The position numbers were made by a program, and so were the translations under genes. Under the pieces are notes generated by a model, which was not told where the DNA came from, ran no database searches, and worked only from the letters and a program-made list of their open reading frames with translations. Source: Acanthacorydalis orientalis (lineage: Eukaryota; Arthropoda; Insecta; Megaloptera; Corydalidae). From it: 64,000 nucleotides of DNA. Where the stretch lies: assembly GCA_034766995.1 (NCBI GenBank), contig CM068317.1:29207501-29271500 (forward strand). The letters are read 5' to 3'. Shown here in pieces: positions 13,531 to 26,457 of the stretch. Each line of letters begins with the position of its first letter. Position 1 is the first letter of the stretch.

Positions 13531-13801
13531 GTGTATATATATATAAATGTAAACAGAAACATCATCCTAAACAAAATAGAATAATCAGTTCGTATGTAGG
13601 TTATGTATCTATTCAAGTTGAAGTATATTGTGCGTGACTGTATCCACTTGAAATTGAATAAAATCCTATATAATGTCATTTACCCTTACAAGCACGCAAT
13701 CGAGGTTAACACAATGAAAATTGTGGTATTATTTTCAACATAATTCTTATACTTGATAAACGAAATTTTCACTTAGTTATGATTTAATTATGCGAGCTTA
13801 C

Positions 13802-13802
<1 letters not shown>

Positions 13803-13837
<35 letters not shown>

Positions 13838-13876
13838 ATATATATATGTATGTATATGTATATATATATATGTATG

Positions 13877-13926
<50 letters not shown>

Positions 13927-13950
13927 TATGTATGTATATATATATGTATG

Positions 13951-14019
<69 letters not shown>

Positions 14020-14036
14020 GTGTATATGTATATATA
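13803..14036. repeat. Long TA/TATG compound microsatellite
   Basis: About 230 bases of TA interrupted by regularly placed tatgta, open in several frames on both strands (Tyr/Ile repeats) but not coding. Confidence 0.97.
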
Positions 14037-14039
14037 AAA

Positions 14040-14801
14040 TGTAAGATTAAATTACATTCTATACTTATGCTTACCGGAAATAAAATACAATACATTGAAA
14101 ATCAATAAAAACATCTTTAGAGATAAACAGAAATAATTTGATTTGACATTTGTTGGAAGTACTATTAAAACAAGTTAAATAAAATAAACAATTTGTTAAA
14201 TTTAATTTTTCCCGGAACGCAATCTAATACGTAATTATATATACAATACAAATGTCTGTGTATATATATATATATACATAATTAAATTTAAAATTTTTAT
14301 TATTGAAATTAATCTTATTTATATATAAGTAAAAAAAACCAGTTTCATAAACCACAATCAAACATTATAAAAAATAAACAATCCTTTAAATTTCGACTTA
14401 TGAAAGTTCATTAGGATTTATGAAAAATTACGAACAAATCTAAAACTATTTATAATATCAAAAAAAAAACAGAAGACACGAAAATAAAAAAAAAGAATGC
14501 TTAAATTAGTTATATAAGACTATAGTTCAATTAGATACAGACTATATATACTTCTACATCTCACTTATTTTTTTTTAACAAATAACTTACAAAACAATAT
14601 AGGCGTATTAATATAAGAAATTATATACCAATAAAAACCATGAAATTAATAATCTTGTTTTTTTAAATATCATCTCAGAAGAAACGGGAAACATTCAAAA
14701 TGTTAAAAGAATCATCACTGTTACATTTGGTAAATAATATAAAAAAATCTATAAAATAAATAGAAAATACAATAAGATACTTCAAATGATAAACTAATAT
14801 A

Positions 14802-14832
<31 letters not shown>

Positions 14833-15720
14833 CATATTTATATATATACATATATAAAGTAATGTGATATAATGATATCCAGTGTTTTTTTATAATTCAT
14901 TCTTGTTTAAATTCTCCTCAAAAACGGAAAATAAAATAAAAAATGATTATTTTGAAACGCATAACACGAAAACGTTTACTATGAATTACTTTTAAATATC
15001 TTTCTGTATTCAAACGGTATTTAAAATTATAAATAAACACAGAATGATTTAATAACAATTATTTTTAAAATGTTTACCAAATATTGCAATTGTTGTTTTT
15101 TTTTTGATTTTCCATGATTGAATTTGAAAACATTCGTAGCGCCTTCAGTTAATTATTTCAGTTAATAAATCACAAATACTTCTATCAAAAATAATTATCA
15201 AGTAATATTTTCCACCACTCCAGTTGATTAACATTTTATAATATCTCATTTTGGAAAATTATTCCATTTACACTCCACTTATTTCTACTCCTTTATTACC
15301 TAATTTCGATTCAAAATGATGAATGTAAGGTTTATCTTATCGTATATTTAACACCAGAATATTTTAAATGAAAAAAAAGTACATATAACATTTACTTCTC
15401 CAAGTACATCAGCAATTCTTTATTAAATGTGCTTTGATATAAAAAATATTCTCACTTAAATATTCATAAAGAAACGAAAAAAATGCAAATTTTAGAAATG
15501 TTCAATAAATAATTTATATTTCTCAGTATTTATCATTTTATTCACTTACATGCTTTCAAACGACTACGATGAGCCCTAAAACCTCAATAACCAACCTTCA
15601 TTCCAAATTCAGAATTTATCAAGTATAATATATTTTTAAAATAAATTTTAAATATGTAATGTATATTTAAAGTATTTTTCATATTACCAAAAGTAATTCA
15701 TACTATATTATTTAAATACA
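14040..15720. other. AT-rich stretch without recognised gene
   Basis: Very AT-rich with short (TA)n runs near 14260 and 14815. No coding or mobile-element signal. Confidence 0.55.
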
Positions 15721-15721
15721 C

Positions 15722-15723
<2 letters not shown>

Positions 15724-15764
<41 letters not shown>
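15724..15764. repeat. (TA)n microsatellite
   Basis: A TA run of about 20 units. Confidence 0.96.
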
Positions 15765-15766
<2 letters not shown>

Positions 15767-15931
15767 AAGAAAAAATAATAAAAATATTGATTAATTAGTG
15801 AGTTTAACTTTATTCATGTAATATTAATCTATGTAAAATATTTTATACTTTGAAAGTTTATATGTAAAAAATAAATAAGGTCAACTAATTCTATAGAACC
15901 GTTCAGCACGGTCTCGAAAAAAAAATAAATA

Positions 15932-16120
15932 AAAAAACGATGCTTTCAATAGCGGCTTTAATATGCGACTTTAATTTCATAAGCGAAATACTTTAATTAA
16001 TGACGAGAGTCTCGAGTAGTAAAGGCATCTACCCGTTACAATAGATTTTACCTCCCTAATTTATTTTACCACTCATTTGTTATAAAATTGTGTAAGTTAG
16101 AAGTAATATTTTCTGTTTTC
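15932..16120. repeat. Direct repeat, copy 1
   Basis: About 190 bp starting acgatgctttcaatagcggc, repeated at 17003-17205 with roughly 80-85% identity by eye. Shared landmarks are tatgcgactttaatttcat, ttaattaatgac and cctaatttattttacc. Between them (16140-16680) lies a GC-richer stretch with text such as ggctcccggcactgtagtga that I do not recognise. Confidence 0.75.
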
Positions 16121-16683
16121 ACTTTTATTTTCAAATCAAAATTTTTTTATACGTCTATATGAAATCAAAGTCTCTTGGGGGGTGGGGTATTTAGCAGGTC
16201 ATCTGGATTTTTTGCAATTTTTCACAGATTGTGACCATATGTGACGCGTAACATCCCTGTTTTTAAACTGGTTTTCGGGTCTTCTATGGCTCCCGGCACT
16301 GTAGTGACGTTCAGGGCTTTTCTATTCTTTTAACTCAGGACAAGCTCATGCGCAAATCAGTCATAAAAAAATCTATATGAAATAATATAGAAAGAAACTC
16401 AAATAAGAATAAAAGTCACTCTTCGAATATACGTGCTTGTGTCAGAAAACAGTTCAACACCTGCCTGTTGATTGTACTAAAAGAATTGATTTTTTTAAAT
16501 AAAGTCCAAAGATTTTTTTTTATTTTAAATACTTGATATAAAATTCTTTTCAGAGAACTAAAATGTAATGTTTTTGGAGTTGTAATTATTTATTTTAATT
16601 ATTTCATAGTTGTTTCAAAAATGAATGAGACATTTTTGTTACAAATAAAAGCCTTATTCTGAATGAAAAATAAAGTTACTTTA

Positions 16684-16920
16684 TTGGGTTGACAGATAAG
16701 TAATGTCGGATTTCTCGGTCAATTTTTTTTAATGTGAAAAACTTTTTTAAATAATGTAATGTAAATGATTTTTTGGCATCTTGTAGGCAGTTTCATACTA
16801 CCATCTTCCCAGAATTTGTTATCTTTTTCTGAAATCTTATTATCCACAAAAATTGTTACTAAATTCCATGAAAATATATTTAATTTATAAGTGGTCATAC
16901 ACAAACTATTATTTTATTAC
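16684..16920. mobile_element. Possible mariner terminus
   Basis: The stretch begins ttgggttgacagataagtaa followed by tgtcggattt, which has the look of a mariner terminal repeat next to TA. I do not see the partner end or a coding trace I can read with certainty. Confidence 0.4.
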
Positions 16921-17002
16921 AAAATTTATAATATTAAAAAAATAATAGTTTCACAAAATAGTTACAACAGAATATCGATCACAATGAAGTTATAAACTAA
17001 TT

Positions 17003-17205
17003 AATAAAAAAAACTACGCTTTCAATACTGGCTTTATTATGCGACTTTAATTTCATTAGAGAAATAATTTAATTAATGACAAGAGGCTCGAATATTAAAG
17101 GCAGCTATCCGTTTCAATAGACTATACGTCCCTAATTTATTTTACCGCACAATTGTTATAAAATATTTAGTTTGAAGTAATATTTTGTAAATTTCTGTTT
17201 TCACT
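17003..17205. repeat. Direct repeat, copy 2
   Basis: Starts ctacgctttcaatactggct and pairs with 15932-16120 in the same orientation, about 1.07 kb apart. It could be a local duplication, or the long terminal repeats of a short, decayed element. Confidence 0.75.
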
Positions 17206-17209
17206 TTAC

Positions 17210-18425
17210 CACTGCTGACTACTTCAAAAGTCATCATGAGTTCTAATGTTCTTTCGTTCTTTTGAATTACCAGAGTTTCTGTTCACCACTACTAGTTTCG
17301 GTATATGTGAAATCTCCAGACAGATTTTAGAAACGGATTTTAATTTTCCTTTGTATACGTTTTAATTGAAGTTTAATTCATTTAAGATAGATTTTTTATA
17401 TTTTTTACATATATAAATAAACATTAAACTGAATTAAACTCTGAAGAATGTACACGCACCGGTACTAGTAGTAAAGGACAAAAACGTATATGATCCAAAA
17501 TGACAAAGAGTAACCAAATAACGCAGGTAAAAATATGTACAATTATAATTTTACCAGAATATTGCTGAATTACTCAAAAAACGTTGCTTATATGTGTGAT
17601 TTGATATTTTAGTGTAGAAGAAATTAAATTTCTAGGCAGTATTGTTTTTTTAATTATAAATAAGAAGAATAGATTCATGTCAATATTTTTTTAAACCTAA
17701 AGATTATTTTAAAAGATTATTCAGCTTGTAAAATAAAGTCAATTGTTACATAAACATTGGAAGTTATTAATGCATAAATTTAATAATATATTATTCTACG
17801 ACAATTGTTCATAAACCTTCTGTCACATCCTTAAAAAGTGATTATTTTGAACTTATAATTAATTTATTTTCGTAATATTATCGAATCACATTTAAAACGT
17901 ATTAAGATACTTTTTATTATAAAATCGTAATATAATAGAAAGAAATTTAAATTTATATTTTATCTAATTATTTATAAAATTCAATAAAAATCCAAGAATG
18001 TTATTCAAAATTAGAAGAATTTATAAAAAACTATTAACATTTACAAAAATTAATGAGAAAAATTTTTTTAAAAAATGTTTGATATTAATTCAAAATCTGT
18101 AAATATTTGAGAAAATTTGTAATGATTTTATAAAGTAGAATAACTTGAACCAACTTTTCGGTTGTAATTTTGAATAAATATTGAGATTTTGCAAATTTCA
18201 TGCTGTATTCAGAATATTAAATATAATTATATACAAACTAACACTATAATCAGAGTTCATATACTGTAATTAAAACAATTTCTTTTCCTCGAAATTAAAC
18301 AATGGTAATCTAACAATAAGAAATATACAAAAGATAAGATAAAAAGCAATGTCTCGTAATAAAGCACAGTGCTATATTGTCAATACAGACGAGTAGCATT
18401 AGATTACACCAAATAAGTCACGGAC
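17210..18425. other. AT-rich stretch without recognised gene
   Basis: Only AT-rich sequence with poly-A/T runs. Nothing supports a gene. Confidence 0.5.
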
Positions 18426-18429
18426 AAAT

Positions 18430-18720
18430 CAAAGTCCTCCAGCGGATCGGTTGACAAATGGTATTACGTGTCAGAATGACGTCCATTTTCAACATCCCCG
18501 CTTGTAACGAGAGACTGAGTGAAAAACAGGCCCACCATCGACTAGTTCGACCGACAGAACGTGTCTCCGTCTTCTTCTTCTTCCCACGCGAACGGTTTTC
18601 ATCGGACCGGGCCGGACGGCCCTTTTCTCCGATTCAATCATTCGACGGCGGGTGGTTAAATTGCCTATTCAACGAAACCATTATCTTCGTCTGAATGGCA
18701 CGGATAGCTTGCTGATATAT
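18430..18720. promoter_or_regulatory. GC-richer island, candidate promoter or 5' exon
   Basis: The block is about 48-50% GC with many CpGs (cggaccgggccggacggccc; cgacggcgggtggt) in a 25% GC region. An open frame (18458-18694) covers it but has no recognisable features, so composition alone explains it. It could be the promoter or 5' untranslated exon of Syt15 or of another gene. No TATA or initiator could be fixed. Confidence 0.35.
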
Positions 18721-19229
18721 TGTGCAGCTTGTGTCTGATGTTCTCTTGTACATTTATTTGTGAACTGTAAAAGATGCTGCTCGTATATCACTGGATCATG
18801 TTTTGCGTGATGTAGATATTATTTATATCTTTCGTTTATTTCCGTCTGTACCTATATATCTCTTTTGTAGCGTTTAATTAACACATCCACGCTCAACTGT
18901 AAACGTTTGTTAGAATAGATTTTACTATGTGTGTGTATATATATATATATATAAGTTTCCAAATCAAATTTAAAGACCAAGTCATAATCACTGTCTTCAA
19001 TATTCGCTTTATATCTATCTTCTTTATTAAGTACTTAAATACTTATACATAATTTTAGATACATAAAAACTAATATAGGTTCAATATCAGAAATATAATA
19101 CCAAGTTTTAATTTTCATTTTTGAAATAAATCTGCGCAATAAAAAATTAAACGCCTAAGATTGTCGCTTAGAAAAACGACAACGCACGTTTAGATTTGTT
19201 TTCGATACTATGTATAAAAACACTTCCAC

Positions 19230-19385
19230 AAATAAATCACTTCTCAGATACCACAAAAAAGATTCATTTTTCAATAATTAATTCTTATTCATTTTGATTA
19301 TAACTTTAGATGCGTATTTAGATCTAATTGCAATCATTCTCAGAATGTTAAGGTACAGAAAAATCTCATTTTTCTATACAAATAA
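19230..19385. repeat. Foldback repeat fragment
   Basis: Contains cagataccacaaaaaagatt, ttttcaataattaattctta, cattctcagaatgttaaggt and acagaaaaatctcattttt, matching one arm of the family. Confidence 0.5.
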
Positions 19386-19404
19386 AAATATGTTTGTATT
19401 ATGT

Positions 19405-20255
19405 TGAGAGTTAAACAGAATGATCTCGGAGGCCAACTGATGTCGCGTGCGGCCTGGAAATTTTGTGTGCATTATCACGGTTGTTTCTGCTGCTGTGTGT
19501 TGTAGCACCGTCTTGTTGAAACCAGAGATACTCGGTATCTATATCTTCCAACTGGTTCATACAAAGTTAGTTATCATTCTCCGATAGCGAACGGCATTGA
19601 CTGTAAGAGCATTTTCCTCGTCATTTTCCAAAAAATACGGGCCAATTACGCCTTCAGACCACAAGACACATCAAAAAGTCACATTAGAGGATGCATTTGC
19701 TTCTTGTAAATCTCTGTTGGATTTTTCAACACTCAAATACGACCATTTTGCTTGTTTATGAATCCATTAAGGTAAAAATTCACCTATCACTAAAGACGAG
19801 TTCCTTTGAAAAATCCACTCCTTGTTCATATATCCATTCAGCAAACTCACGAGGCTGTTGACGGTTTCTAGGTTTTAAATTTGTTTTATTTGGATCTTGT
19901 AAGCGTGTAAATGGAAATCCCTTGTTAAAATTCGCCGCATAGTGGAATACAAAAGGCCCATTTGCTGCGATAGACGACATATCTATGGGCCTGGTTCATC
20001 GGCTACACTTTCACAAATGATAACAATATTCTAATCCGAGTAACCTGCATGAGCATGCTGACGTGTTTTGATGTTTGCTACTAAACCAGTTTAACCGAAT
20101 TTCTTGATCAAATTCCAGACTGCGTTCAGGAGATTGATTTTGTATACCAAAATAGTTACATAGAGATTGGTGTGCACTTTTCCTCAAACGCCAATTTTCA
20201 TAATGAGCTACGATAATTTTAACACGTTATTCCGTCATGTTATTGCTCCGTGATT
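19405..20255 (-). pseudogene. Tc1/mariner-superfamily transposase pseudogene
   Basis: Read on the minus strand from about 20240, a broken frame begins MTE and runs through a helix-turn-helix-like start (VAHYENWRLRKSAHQ). An open stretch follows (19780-19980) with SSIAANGPFVFHYAAN and DPNKTNLKPRNRQQPREFAE. Next come WPVFFGKMTRKMLLQSMPFA and a decayed catalytic part, TEYLWFQQDGATTHTS-like, around 19500-19545 (the second Asp region). Last is DISWPPRS near 19430, where it stops before the last catalytic residue. The QDGA and WPPRS motifs are typical of insect IS630/Tc1/mariner transposases. No terminal repeats are seen. Its GC content (about 42%) is above background. Confidence 0.7.
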
Positions 20256-20364
20256 AATTTTGTACACGTTTCTAATCTATAAAAGTCTCTTTTACATACT
20301 TTACAAATACTTTGACAATTGAAAAATATTCACCACTGTTAAATGGAATCTCGACTTGAATAAT

Positions 20365-20366
<2 letters not shown>

Positions 20367-20415
<49 letters not shown>
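20367..20415. repeat. (TA)n microsatellite
   Basis: A TA run just upstream of the tandem duplication. Confidence 0.96.
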
Positions 20416-20417
<2 letters not shown>

Positions 20418-20426
20418 CATAAATAA

Positions 20427-21122
20427 ATTCAGAATTATCCACAAAAAATTCGATGACGTCAACTTATTTATTTATGACGTCGAGGTTTCTAAAGCAGGCA
20501 AATATGTTTGTCATATATAAAATAAAATGTTGCAATCTGTCTGAGATAATAATTATTTAAACATGCTAACATGCTATATATATATATACATACGAGTATG
20601 TATGTATGTATGTATATATATATATATATATATCTATATATATACATAAAACAACAAGTTGCAATATATCTGTGAGAATGATTATATAGACATAAATGAG
20701 TTGTAGAAAATATGTTTATTATTACATTTGGTTACATGACATGCTTATAATTGACAAGTGAGCGATCCCGGGGGTTGGTGAGCGCAGCGAGCAGTATATA
20801 TATATAATCAAAATTATCCATAAAAAATTCGAGGACGTAGACTTATTTATTTATGACGTCAAAGTTTCTATGGTAGCCAAATATATTTATCTCATATATA
20901 AAATAACACGCTGCACTTTGTCTGAGATACTGATTATATAAACATGCTAACATATTATATATATATATATATATATAACAACACGTTGCAATGTATCGGT
21001 GAAAATGATTATATAGACATAAATGAGTTGCAGAAAATATGTTTATTGTTTCATTCAGTTACATGACACGCATATAATTGACAAGTGGGCGAACCCGGAG
21101 GTTGGTGAGTGAAGCGAACAGT
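20427..21122 (+). repeat. Tandem duplication of a ~350-bp unit
   Basis: Unit 1 (20427-20798) and unit 2 (20806-21122) share the order aattatccacaaaaaattcg, gacgtc sites, catgctaacat, (TA)n, gttgcaat, gattatatagacataaatga, ttacatgaca and a GC-rich end with ggttggtgagcg and gcagcgagcagta. The ends have the look of a Helitron-like or other non-autonomous element tail, but I cannot show the required termini. Unit 1 carries gatgacgtcaac, a CRE-like palindrome, and each unit has a tatgacgtc. Confidence 0.75.
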
Positions 21123-21255
21123 ATATATATATATATATACATTTATACATATTTATATAGCTATATCTATATATAGTTATATATATATATATATATATAT
21201 ACATATATTTATATATATAGCTATATCTATCTATCTATCTATATATATATAGTTC

Positions 21256-21306
<51 letters not shown>
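21122..21306. repeat. TA/CTAT compound microsatellite
   Basis: TA runs with atagctatatc and repeated ctat units. It follows the second duplication unit. Confidence 0.95.
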
Positions 21307-21308
<2 letters not shown>

Positions 21309-21570
21309 ATCAAAAATAAAATATACATGACCTTTCACAGGAAATAAACAATCAAAAACAACCTAGTCATTTCATAAATATGAATACCTAAAAAAATATA
21401 TTTGGTAAAATAATTCAATAAAATTAATTGAATATTTAAAAAACGTTTTATTCGATTGATACGTTTTCAAAAATAATTCAATTGAGAGAATTTATTCCTT
21501 CATCTCAAATAAAAAATGTTTACATTATTTAATAATATTTTTATTAAATGTTGTTTACATTAATATGCAT

Positions 21571-21626
<56 letters not shown>
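21571..21626. repeat. (CA)n(TA)n microsatellite
   Basis: CA units followed by TA units. Confidence 0.95.
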
Positions 21627-21628
<2 letters not shown>

Positions 21629-21740
21629 TAGAAAATATATACAATTATTTTTCCAATTAAATCGCGAAGAGAAACTTTTTTTTATATTATTTTACAGTTC
21701 AATGATGCGGTAGTAATTCATAAATTCATATATTGGTTGC

Positions 21741-21745
<5 letters not shown>

Positions 21746-21782
<37 letters not shown>
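21746..21782. repeat. (TA)n microsatellite
   Basis: A TA run. Confidence 0.95.
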
Positions 21783-21784
<2 letters not shown>

Positions 21785-21786
<2 letters not shown>

Positions 21787-22990
21787 TAGAATATGCTTTC
21801 AAAATGTGTACTGGATTGGTGTTTTATTGAACATTAAAGCCTTTCATAAAATAATCTTAATGGTACCATATTACTACTTTACACGTAACGCATGCTTGAA
21901 AGAAGATATTTAAATGGAATGTATTTTATTATTAGATGTAATAAAATGTCAATAAAAACGTATATAAGTGTTGAATAATTTGTTTAATGTTCACAATTAA
22001 AGCCAAATATGACTTTTAACAATATCAAAGTTTATTTTCACAATCTGTAGAATATTTTAATACAACTAATTAGTGAAATATAGTGTACTTTTCAGAAATA
22101 TGTTTGATTTTGAGCTCAGCGGAAAGTTTTAAAACCTTTAAATGCTTAATTGATTTAAATAGATGTTCAAATAAATATAGACATTACAGACATTAAAGTC
22201 GTTTTTATCCTGGAACAGATATATTATTAATAGGTCTATAAAATAAGGCTCATAAAAGTTTAAAGTTTGTAATAAGAACAACTAAGTGTTACAATTATAT
22301 AACAAAAAAACACTACTTGTCTTCAATACAGTGAGATTAATAGAATCTAAAATTTATAACAAACACTTGTCATGTGAAATGAATTCAAAAGAAAAACTAC
22401 ACGTTTCGTCTTAAGTGAATAATCGAACTAAAATCATAAAAAAAGGAATCATTTGAGGGTTATTGAGTGTGAGAAGGATTTAATCAATAAAATCCATTCA
22501 ACATCAAATTAAAAAATTACAAAAAAACGAATTGGTAAATACGCTATCCTTATAAAATCGATCTTATCTGTAAGAACACCTATTTTTTATGTGGGAAAAA
22601 CTGTCGTCATTAGTGAAAGTTTTTAAGAATAGATTTAAGAGGGAAATAAATAAAAATTAACACCTTGTTCCTTATTGTGATTTTTTCTATGGTTCTAACG
22701 CATCTTCATTCTTTTTTGCTACACATTTTAGATGTTATTTCATATTGTCTTTTTATGTGTTCCGAGTCTTTAAAGTGGATTCTTTTCAAAAAAGTTTTAG
22801 TTTTGGGAATAGAAAAAGTTACTATCACTAAGATTCGACAAAAATAATGAGTATTATAATTCAATTTTGGATCAAAATATTGTCTCACTAATCACACTAA
22901 ATGAGAAGTTATGTTATAATAAAAAATATATTTGTGCAGTTAATACATTACTACTTTATAACAGACTTTTTTCTTGAAACGCTCCAAGAA
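21785..22990. other. AT-rich stretch without recognised gene
   Basis: Short overlapping frames on both strands (22665-22888) lack any protein feature. Nothing else is seen. Confidence 0.5.
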
Positions 22991-23043
22991 ATTTTTATCC
23001 AAGTATTAATTCATCGTTTACCCCGAGGGAAGAAATTCTTCAT

Positions 23044-23108
23044 CATATATATATATATATATAAACATATATATATATATATATATGTTTATATATATAT
23101 ACATACAC

Positions 23109-23164
<56 letters not shown>
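23044..23164. repeat. Compound (TA)n microsatellite
   Basis: TA runs interrupted by taaacata and tgttta, which are inverse, so part can form a hairpin. Confidence 0.95.
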
Positions 23165-23199
23165 TTTTGATGTCAAAAGATACAATCAACATGATTATA

Positions 23200-23570
23200 A
23201 TACAATACAGCTCTGTCACTGTGTATTTATTTTTATAAAATAATTTTTCTCTCGCACTTCACAAACTATAAAAATATTCAATACATAATTATTGATCGTT
23301 TTTAATTGTTGTTTATGAACATTTCGATGACGATCCAATCATCCTCAGAGCATGAATGTACAAGATAATCCAAGTTTTAAAAATCATTTTGTTGTGCCAT
23401 ATTGCTTTGAAGATGAAAAAATCAGAAATAAAATGCGTATAAACAACAATCAAAAAATGATTAGTAATTATTGGACATTTCTGATCAGAAAGATTTTTGT
23501 AGTTTTTGGAATGGAAAAAATATTTTGTGAAAAACATCAACATTGTCTCCATTTTGAAGAATGAAATTTA
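23200..23570. repeat. Foldback repeat, complete copy
   Basis: The left arm (cacttcacaaactataaaaa to ccaatcatcctcagagcatg) is repeated in inverted form on the right (gcgtataaacaacaatcaaa, then attattggacatttctgatc, agaaagatttttgtagtttt). It belongs to the family at 52350, 57400 and others. Both strands show short frames here that merely follow the hairpin. Confidence 0.7.
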
Positions 23571-24254
23571 TGCGTTCTCTAGTCGGGTAGAGATGGTTGT
23601 CAATTTGAGTCTTCATTTTTTAATTGTTAGATCTACCTGGAGTACTACTCGTCACTTATAATTGACATTGCTTACAAAACTAAGAAGTGGATTTTAATAC
23701 TCTGCTTTAAGAAACTAGCACACATTTTTCTATGTTAACAATAAACTGTCTCTTGTATAAAGAACGTAATACAAACATAATTTATGGCAGAAGTGGGCAT
23801 TTATTCGATAATAAGAACATCATATTAGACTTTTCATATATTTTTGAATGTTCAAGAACCACAGAAATTATTATTTTAAAATTATATTTATAAATATCTA
23901 TTTTCCTATCAATTTTCTCAGACATGCCATAAGAGACCGTATTAAAAGTTGCATTTTAAAGATACTTTTCTTAAAAATTTACACGCTAATCTGTCCCAAA
24001 TTTAGTTTCATTGCATTCAGCAAGTCGTAGTTAACAAAATTGTTTAGTTTCATATTTTTTATTGATTGTCCACAACCGTAGAGCCACTTTAAACAGCAGT
24101 TTGAATACAGTGCATATGGATATTTTTGAAAAGATAATGTGAATTACTAGTTCATATATAAAATATTCTAATATTGGTACATACTGTACTAATATAGATT
24201 ATTGATATAAAATCTTATGAAAAATGGCAATGAAACCCAATATTGTCTTGGGAG

Positions 24255-24300
24255 CCACACAGAGTAGCTTTGGGAGCAGCAGTTTGCCAACCGTTGATTT
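24255..24300. mobile_element. Possible hAT-type terminus
   Basis: The text agcagtttgccaaccgttga, reverse-complemented, gives a CAACGGTTGGCAAACTGCT end, like hAT termini. No partner end was found. Confidence 0.35.
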
Positions 24301-24889
24301 ATGCGATTCCAATGTGAGGATTTATTAAATCCAGGAATAGTACACTAAATATTTCTCTAATCAGTCTGGTTGTGGAATGTTTTTTATAATTTAATTTAGT
24401 CTTTGTTTTCTTCCAAACCTCGACTTTTATAACAAACTCATATTTTTGATTCATAAAATACTTTAAAAAATGTGACAATTTTGTATAATACTATATTTTG
24501 GTTTTTTGTGTTTCATTCTAGATTCGCTATCAGAAAAAAGCTCTATTAATATGTTTATAATAAGGCTATTATACGCTTTCTATCAAGGTGAAAATATTAT
24601 TTATTTGAAGATGTATGTTTAAATTTCTTAAAATTAAATAAATAAAAAAATATATTGTATAAAATATGTTCAGTAAATTTAAATGAAAACTATTAAGTTT
24701 AATATTAAAGTCCTCTTCTTCTTTGAAAGTGTCGTGTCAACCTGCCGTCTTCTCCTTTCATACAATATGAAATATTAAATACGATTCTTCACTTCATCCG
24801 TAGTAAATATATGTAAATTAAATAAAATGTCTCTCGAGTCGAAAAGATAAGTTAAACGTACGTAATCAGAATCATTTTAAAGTGGTGAG

Positions 24890-25185
24890 AACTCTGTCAA
24901 AACCACAGAAATCGTACGCGATTCGTTTACGTTACAATAAATCAATTCGTTGTTTGCTTAGCGCCGCATTTCAGACGATCACATTAACGTTATTCGAAAA
25001 ACGTGCTTAACTATTGACATTTGTTACGCACGGATCGTTAGATGTGTGTATTGTGCTTGATGGAAAATAAATGGCGTTAAAGATAAGGTTTTCACCGACG
25101 GAACAATTTCTTCTTATTAAACAACTGCGAACAAGCGGCTTAATGCCGCAGAATATGTCAACGCTTGCGGAATATTAAAGTATGA
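24890..25185. promoter_or_regulatory. GC-richer CpG-containing stretch, candidate regulatory region
   Basis: CpG-rich text (atcgtacgcgattcgtttac; gcgccgcatttcagacgatc; aacaagcggcttaatgccgc) stands out from the neighbours. No coding frame is convincing. It might be a conserved regulatory element or 5' exon. Confidence 0.3.
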
Positions 25186-26319
25186 GTACAATTTTCAAAT
25201 CTTGTAAACAAATATTTATTAATTGTTTCATTTTATATTTAATGCTGATGTTGATGTATTTGTCAAATATATAAATTGAATCGAACGGAAAATGTAAATA
25301 TAAATATCAACGTATATTGAATATAAAAAAATGTATATTTTGTTTGCATACATTTCACAATGTAATACATAAATCATGAAGCACGGTTGTATGAAAAATA
25401 ATTCTATTTATAGATCTATGCGTAATTATTTACATATGATTGAAGTTTGATTTTTTCATTACCGTTTATGTAATTTATATAACAGAGAACTCGCATATAT
25501 TTTTTTTTTTTGATATTAACAAGGAAACAATAATTCTATAACGTCAATAAAATTGTACAAGTTGTTTCATTAGAATTCAGAACTATAGAACTGGTTATTT
25601 ATAGAATTGATATTTACCTTATACGAGTTGCAAATCAAATCAAATTTAAAAAAAAGTTGACTAATCAATTTTTTTCAAGAGTTCAATTACGTAATGATAA
25701 TTTCAAGAGAGACATCATTGAATATTTTATATAATCTTATTATTATGACAATATAGTTTCTGTAACTGTACTTAAATTCATTTGCACACATTTTCACATC
25801 CCTCAAAAGTCACATTTCTAAATGTTCAAAACTATCCAATTATTAATTGTTATATAATGTTAACTATGTGCAATTTAATGACGATGTCATCATTCTCAGA
25901 AATTAAGGCAAAAAGGTAAATATTTCTTATATTGATTATTTTATTGATATTGGTTTCTTTCCTTTCCGAAAATTCCAGAGATTAATTGCATTTCCAAAAA
26001 TCAATGTATTCCTATCCGTCTTAGAAGCAATTTTTCACTTCAGGTGAAAGACAGTACCCTTTTTCTGAAACTGTTAAATCCACCAAAGAGGCTATTAGGA
26101 TTACAAAAGAGGCCGCTTATACTAACGATCATTTGATTTTTTAACCGTCTCTTACCCACAGTCAGAAATATAAAGGAAATATTTTAACATCGTTCTAAAA
26201 AGGGCGATTTTCATTATACAATAAAATATGGTACATGCTTATTTAAACATTTATGTACTATTGGGACTTTGAAGTTCAATTAACAAAAAAATAAATTAAA
26301 TTGTCACTGACATCAGAGA

Positions 26320-26457
26320 ACTTCCAAATTCATATACATTTTTTAAGTAGTTTAAAGTGATCCAGAGCTGTTGGATAACTAACATCTAACTTCTGTGCAA
26401 GCTTTAGAATTGTTGAGCTTTGCTTGATTCAACTAACGCCTTCAGTTGATTCGGATT
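26320..26457 (-). mobile_element. Mariner family A fragment
   Basis: The segment matches the internal part of family A on the minus strand (aaattcatatacatttttta, then agtgatccagagctgttgga, ending caactaacgccttcagttga). Both termini are lost. Confidence 0.7.

Noticed and set aside
13784..14095. Open frames of 69-103 residues on both strands over TA arrays
   Set aside because: They are Tyr/Ile(His) repeats from (TA)n and (TATG)n microsatellites; the same applies to similar frames at 6436, 8088, 12852, 22901, 28961, 34110, 35203, 40665, 44511, 54561, 60636 and 61525.
18458..18694. 78-residue open frame in a GC-rich island
   Set aside because: GC-rich sequence has few stops by chance. The translation shows no recognisable motif, so I list only the island.
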